Shown one piece after another: positions 31,833-34,870 of a stretch of DNA of 34,870 nucleotides (positions are counted from its first letter, which is position 1; each line of letters starts with the position of its first letter). This DNA comes from Clostridia bacterium (GTDB lineage: Bacteria; Bacillota; Clostridia; Oscillospirales; Acutalibacteraceae). The DNA is taken from contig JAFQJH010000012.1 in the NCBI GenBank assembly GCA_017415025.1, positions 1 to 34,870 of the forward strand, read 5' to 3'. A program made the translations under genes and the position numbers. The notes below the pieces were generated by a model. It did not search any database. It had not been told where the DNA came from and saw only the letters and a list, made by a program, of their open reading frames with translations.

Positions 31833-31840
31833 CATTTTTT

Positions 31841-31996
31841 ATGAGTAGAAAGACAAAAATTAAGTTTACGGATTTTGAGTGCAACTTACTTATCAACGGT
31901 ATGAATGAGTTTCGCAATATGCTCTTGGCGGAGAATTTGCCCACCGAGGATGTTGACGAGCTGTTATTGAAAATCATTGATAAAAGTGAAAAATAA
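31841..31996 (+). CDS. Small protein associated with a mobile element
   Basis: This 51-residue ORF starts at an ATG eight bases after an ACAGGAGGT ribosome site and ends in TAA that overlaps the ribosome site of the next gene. The sequence (SRKTKIKFTDFECNLLINGM, then a helix with FRNMLLAENLPTEDVDELLL) is mostly helical, without a signal peptide. Small proteins of this type are common next to tnpV in Clostridia transposons and conjugative elements; the function is unknown. The upstream hairpin occludes its ribosome site. Confidence 0.6.
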   Translation: MSRKTKIKFTDFECNLLINGMNEFRNMLLAENLPTEDVDELLLKIIDKSEK

Positions 31997-32009
31997 GGAG
32001 GCTGTAATT

Positions 32010-32369
32010 ATGTCAAACAAAATTCAATATCGCCGTGTTGGTGACTATTTAATTCCTAACCTCATCTTACCACCCGAAGAAGCAAAAGTCACACTTGGGA
32101 AGTGGGGTATTATGCATAAAACATATCTTGAAAAGCATAAGTATGTATTCTTTAACACACTGCTTATGCAAGGTAAGCTTTATCAGCACTGTGCTGAAGT
32201 TGAGAGGCAGGCTCGTGATATGTTTGATACTCTCATTGAACAAATGAAAGCGGCTGAGGGTGTTACTGAGCAGTTGAAAGAAGAAAATCAACTTGAATGG
32301 GTACAGAGAATGAATAACATTCAGCAACAAGCAAAAGAAATTGTACTTGATGAACTGATATACAAATAA
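32010..32369 (+). CDS. tnpV: TnpV-like transposon protein
   Basis: The 119-residue protein resembles TnpV of Tn4451-type and related elements of Clostridia: RVGDYLIPNLILPPEE, GKWGIMHKTYLEKHK, a Leu-rich middle, and the conserved EWVQRMNNIQQQAKEIVLDELIY end. TnpV has no proven activity. The start at 32010 follows AAGGAGG directly after the stop of the small upstream gene; an in-frame ATG at 31977 lies before this site. No TnpX-type recombinase, relaxase or resistance gene follows, so this is probably a remainder of an element inserted at the end of rlmD. Confidence 0.8.
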   Translation: MSNKIQYRRVGDYLIPNLILPPEEAKVTLGKWGIMHKTYLEKHKYVFFNTLLMQGKLYQHCAEVERQARDMFDTLIEQMKAAEGVTEQLKEENQLEWVQRMNNIQQQAKEIVLDELIYK

Positions 32370-32399
32370 AAACAGCCAGACATTTGAATATTGTATAGC

Positions 32400-32442
32400 A
32401 ACAGCACGACTTTCAAGAAACTGTAAGCCGTGCTGTTTTGTC
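32400..32442 (+). terminator. Terminator-like hairpin after tnpV
   Basis: AACAGCACG (32400-32408) pairs with CGTGCTGTT (32429-32437), followed by TTG and TCTATTT. The loop is 20 bases long. Confidence 0.65.
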
Positions 32443-32494
32443 TATTTATAATATTATACAGAAATAGCATCTCTCATTAAACGAGATATACAAT

Positions 32495-32527
32495 CCTGTA
32501 ATAAGAGATATATTATCTATATACAGG
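32495..32527. repeat. Imperfect palindrome at the edge of the mobile remnant
   Basis: CCTGTA (32495-32500) and TACAGG (32522-32527) form the outer arms and GATA/TATC (32507-32510 with 32513-32516) the inner part. It could be a recombinase site or a chance AT-rich structure. Confidence 0.35.
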
Positions 32528-32545
32528 CGATTAAAACGCATATTA

Positions 32546-32584
32546 AAAAGCCAAGATACCGATAGAAGCAGTATCTTGGCTTTT
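32546..32584 (-). terminator. Terminator of trpB
   Basis: A perfect 14-bp stem (32546-32559 with 32571-32584) is followed on the minus strand by TTTTTAATA; its A/T symmetry also allows termination in the other direction. Confidence 0.85.
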
Positions 32585-32603
32585 GGAGTTATTTGTTTTT
32601 ACA

Positions 32604-33824
32604 CTATCTAATACCGTATTTTTCAATGATATAGTCCATATCCTTATCGCCTCTGCCCGAGAGGTTGATAAGCACGGAACCCTTGCCCATCGTCTTTGCA
32701 AGCTTCATACCGTAAGCAACGGCATGGGAACTTTCAATAGCCGGGATGATACCCTCCATTCTGGAAAGCTCAAAGAATGCATCAATGGTTTCGTCGTCAG
32801 TAACAACATCATATTTTACTCTGCCCAAGTCGTGCAGGAATGCGTGCTCCGGTCCGCAGGATGGATAATCCAAACCGCTTGCCACGGAATACACGGGAGC
32901 AGGATCACCGTTTTCATCCTTCAGCATAATGCTGTTAAAGCCATGCATGATGCCTTCTTCACCATAGGTGAGACTTGCGGCGTGGTCACCCATTTTAATG
33001 CCTCTTCCGAGAGGCTCTACACCGTAAATATCAACGGGGTCGTTCAAAAAGCCTGAGAAAAGTCCCATTGCGTTTGAGCCGCCGCCCACACAGGCAACCA
33101 CCGCGTCGGGAAGCTCACCCGTCATATCAATGAACTGTTCTCTTGCTTCAATACCAACAACACTCTGAAAGTCTCTCACCATCATCGGGAACGGATGAGG
33201 GCCGACGACTGAACCTATGCAGTAGATAGCGTCCTTATACTCATTGCAATATGCGGCGAAGGCAGCGTCTACTGCTTCTTTCAAGGTTTGCAGACCATCT
33301 GTAACCTCGACCACTCTTGCACCAAGGATCTTCATTCTTGCCACATTGGGAGCCTGCTTTTTAATATCTACAGCACCCATATAGATATCACACTCCAAGC
33401 CGAAATATGCGGCGGCGGTAGCAAGAGCCACACCGTGCTGACCTGCACCTGTTTCGGCAATGACCTTTTTCTTTCCCATATACTTTGCCAGCAGCACTTC
33501 ACCCATACAGTGATTGAGCTTGTGTGCGCCGGTGTGGTTCAAATCCTCGCGCTTCACATAGAGCTGAACGCCTGTGCCGATTTTATCCGAAAGCCTTGCA
33601 AGATGGGAGATTGGTGTCGGTCTGCCTTGAAATTCCTTGCGTATACGGCGAAGCTCGTCGATAAATTTGCGGGACTTGCAGATGGTCTGGTATGCTTCGC
33701 TGATCTCATTCATAGCGACCTGCAGTTCGGGCGGGATATAGGAGCCGCCGTACTTGCCGAAGTAGCCGTTTGTGTCGGGATAGTTCTTAAAATAGGTATC
33801 AAAATCAATATTGTTAAATTTCAT
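32604..33824 (-). CDS. trpB: Tryptophan synthase beta chain, orphan copy
   Basis: TrpB joins indole and L-serine to tryptophan with pyridoxal phosphate. The 406-residue protein has [13 protein letters not shown], the PLP lysine in [15 protein letters not shown] (Lys102), [10 protein letters not shown], the phosphate loop VGGGSNAMG and LSGRGDKD. The frame extends five codons upstream, but GGAGG lies inside this extension, so the ATG at 33824 is chosen. No trpA or other trp gene is next to it, so the enzyme probably uses indole from outside or partners with a TrpA encoded elsewhere. The upstream T-box and leader peptide control it by tryptophan supply. GC content and codon use differ from the genes on its right side in the window only slightly. 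Confidence 0.95.
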   Translation of the reverse strand: MKFNNIDFDTYFKNYPDTNGYFGKYGGSYIPPELQVAMNEISEAYQTICKSRKFIDELRRIRKEFQGRPTPISHLARLSDKIGTGVQLYVKREDLNHTGAHKLNHCMGEVLLAKYMGKKKVIAETGAGQHGVALATAAAYFGLECDIYMGAVDIKKQAPNVARMKILGARVVEVTDGLQTLKEAVDAAFAAYCNEYKDAIYCIGSVVGPHPFPMMVRDFQSVVGIEAREQFIDMTGELPDAVVACVGGGSNAMGLFSGFLNDPVDIYGVEPLGRGIKMGDHAASLTYGEEGIMHGFNSIMLKDENGDPAPVYSVASGLDYPSCGPEHAFLHDLGRVKYDVVTDDETIDAFFELSRMEGIIPAIESSHAVAYGMKLAKTMGKGSVLINLSGRGDKDMDYIIEKYGIR

Positions 33825-33853
33825 TGTGGTTTCCTCCATAAATAAGTTTTGTT

Positions 33854-33937
33854 TTAGGTTGGTTTGGGGTTTACGATCTCTTTCTGTTTGATTTCATATA
33901 TTCGGCGCAAGGAGCGCCACCAGCGTTTTGTCATCAT
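33854..33937 (-). CDS. Trp-rich leader peptide of trpB
   Basis: A 27-codon ORF with an AAGGAGG ribosome site before its ATG (33935-33937) lies between the T-box terminator region and trpB. Its residues 4-12 are KRWWRSLRR, and the two consecutive Trp codons lie at 33917-33922. A GGCGC/GCGCC hairpin (33904-33908 with 33914-33918) overlaps the second Trp codon. The stop is 29 bases before the trpB start. The arrangement is that of a ribosome-stalling leader, similar in idea to the leader peptide of the Bacillus rtpA (anti-TRAP) operon. Confidence 0.7.
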   Translation of the reverse strand: MMTKRWWRSLRRIYEIKQKEIVNPKPT

Positions 33938-33960
33938 TATATTTACCTCCTTAATACAGG

Positions 33961-34001
33961 AAAAAGCTCCTTTGACTTATATCTTCCGTCAAAGGAGCTT
34001 T
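33961..34001 (-). terminator. Second terminator-like hairpin in the trpB leader
   Basis: On the minus strand a 14-bp stem (33988-34001 with 33963-33976) is followed by TTTTT. It lies between the T-box terminator and the leader peptide and has no obvious antiterminator of its own. Confidence 0.75.
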
Positions 34002-34009
34002 CATGTAAA

Positions 34010-34312
34010 ACAAAAACGTCCTTGACAGAAATATAAACTCTGTCAAGGACGAATAGGTACAAATAAAGTACGACACTATCCGCGGTGCCACCTTGATTCA
34101 CGGTATGACCCGTGCACTTAGCAGGATACCAACATATCCCCGGCAACTGACGTATGCCAACACGTTGCAGAATACTCTGGGAAATCCCATTTGACTGCAC
34201 CCTCAGCGGTCCATTTGACAACTTGTTTCTTACCTGACTCTCAGCAACACAGGTTCTCTGTAAAGGCATTATTGCCGTTATCTCCGCTTCAACGGTTTGA
34301 AATATTAACTTG
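34010..34312 (-). promoter_or_regulatory. T-box riboswitch, tryptophan type
   Basis: The leader has the hallmark antiterminator motif AGGTGGCACCGCGG (minus strand, 34081-34094 region), the GCTGAGAG element of stem I, and a terminator with a 13-bp stem (34017-34029 with 34039-34051) followed by T5. The likely specifier codon is UGG (34211-34213) in AAATGGACCGC, which reads tRNA-Trp and fits trpB downstream. Uncharged tRNA-Trp should favour the antiterminator and let transcription pass. Confidence 0.93.
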
Positions 34313-34318
34313 CTATAT

Positions 34319-34347
34319 ATTATACTCACATCATATGCTCGTGTCAA
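34319..34347 (-). promoter_or_regulatory. Consensus promoter of the trpB leader
   Basis: TTGACA (34342-34347) and TATAAT (34319-34324) on the minus strand are separated by exactly 17 bases, a perfect sigma-70 promoter. It is strong, as is usual when expression is limited by attenuation. Confidence 0.85.
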
Positions 34348-34436
34348 TAGTTTCACGGTAAAATCTCAAAATAAAGAGTTCATTTATTGTTCTATTAGTC
34401 TGTTGATAAATCTCACTTTCCATTTCTGATTCCTCT

Positions 34437-34870
34437 TTATGAATATGTTTTAATAATTTCTTCTGCAACAATCCGTTTTGAAATGCATCGATCCATCGCC
34501 TGTTTTTCTATGTAACGATGTGCCTCCGGTTCGTCCAATTTGAGTTCGCGGATAAGTATCCATTTTGCGCGGTTGACGATACGGATTTCTTCCATTTTTT
34601 CTTCAATGGATAGTGTTTTCTTTTCAGTCTTTCTAAGTTTTTCCCGTGCACTTGAAAGCCAGCTGAGAGCAATTGCCATTGTCGGCTTTGAGGTTGGCTT
34701 TGGAAGCACAAACACACCGTGTTCTGCAACCTTGTCGTAGATTTCTTCTTGAAGTTCTGCCCGTACCATCAGGAGTACGACGGTCTCTTTTGAACTACCT
34801 GTGTCAATCGCAAAACGAGTACCTATATCATCAGGGAGCGGAGAGTTGATGATAACAAAATCAAAAGCAC
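34437..34870 (-). CDS. ANTAR-domain response regulator, 5' part outside the window
   Basis: The frame stays open to the window edge, so the N-terminal part is missing here. What is visible begins inside a receiver-like domain (FDFVIINSPLPDDIGTRFA, VVLLMVRAELQEEIYDKV, GVFVLPKP) and ends with an ANTAR RNA-binding domain (KMEEIRIVNRAKWILI through AHRYIEKQAMDRCISKR). ANTAR regulators of this NasT/AmiR type bind tandem hairpins in leaders, often of nitrogen genes such as glutamine synthetase. An ATG at 34769 is internal to the receiver fold and is not the start. The target cannot be told from this window. Confidence 0.85.
   Translation of the reverse strand, partial: AFDFVIINSPLPDDIGTRFAIDTGSSKETVVLLMVRAELQEEIYDKVAEHGVFVLPKPTSKPTMAIALSWLSSAREKLRKTEKKTLSIEEKMEEIRIVNRAKWILIRELKLDEPEAHRYIEKQAMDRCISKRIVAEEIIKTYS

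Noticed and set aside
33288-33845. 185-codon plus-strand frame
   Set aside because: Antisense to trpB, which has clear family motifs; no ribosome site.
33943-34356. 137-codon minus-strand frame
   Set aside because: It lies within the T-box leader, whose RNA features explain the sequence.

Overview
The window looks like a chromosomal segment of a gut-type Clostridia (Oscillospiraceae/Ruminococcus-like) bacterium. The evidence is moderate GC, strong AGGAGG-type ribosome sites, TTGACA-17-TATAAT promoters, a DnaD/DnaC-type primosome pair, a T-box leader, a TPP riboswitch with an ECF-type thiamine transporter, a dockerin-bearing secreted lysozyme and a fucose utilisation cluster. The species cannot be named from sequence alone. 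No tRNA, rRNA or CRISPR array was seen.

Left part (1-8.0 kb): a metallophosphoesterase, a small zinc-ribbon membrane protein, then a minus-strand fucose operon (fucU mutarotase, FGGY sugar kinase, a RAYT-type Y1 transposase, fucI isomerase), followed on the plus strand by a YifB/ComM-type AAA ATPase. The transposase gene itself carries two facing copies of a REP-like palindrome.

Accessory part (8.0-12.6 kb): a DUF559 endonuclease-fold gene bracketed by small palindromes, a TPP-riboswitch-controlled thiT, then an AT-richer group of small genes: a ribbon-helix-helix protein facing two zinc-ribbon proteins, a gene remnant, palindromic repeats, a two-helix membrane peptide and an XRE regulator with a membrane segment.

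Core and surface part (12.6-25.9 kb): tadA with a CPBP protease, a large membrane-anchored protein of unknown function, a TRIC-type channel downstream of a secreted GH25-dockerin protein, tcdA, a CpsB-like phosphatase with a CapD/FlaA1-type nucleotide-sugar dehydratase, a small unknown protein, a secreted beta-helix protein and a CNNM/CorC-type membrane protein.

Right part (26.2-34.9 kb): a plus-strand run dnaD, dnaC-like, tex, rlmD. The 3' end of rlmD has an unusual extension with changed base composition. It is followed by a small unknown gene under a long ribosome-site hairpin and by a TnpV-like gene, which suggests a mobile-element scar. Facing it is an orphan trpB whose leader holds a Trp T-box, a second terminator-like hairpin and a 27-codon leader peptide with tandem Trp codons. 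The window ends inside an ANTAR-domain regulator.

The most interesting parts are the layered tryptophan leader, the REP pair inside its own transposase gene, and the rlmD 3'-end junction.
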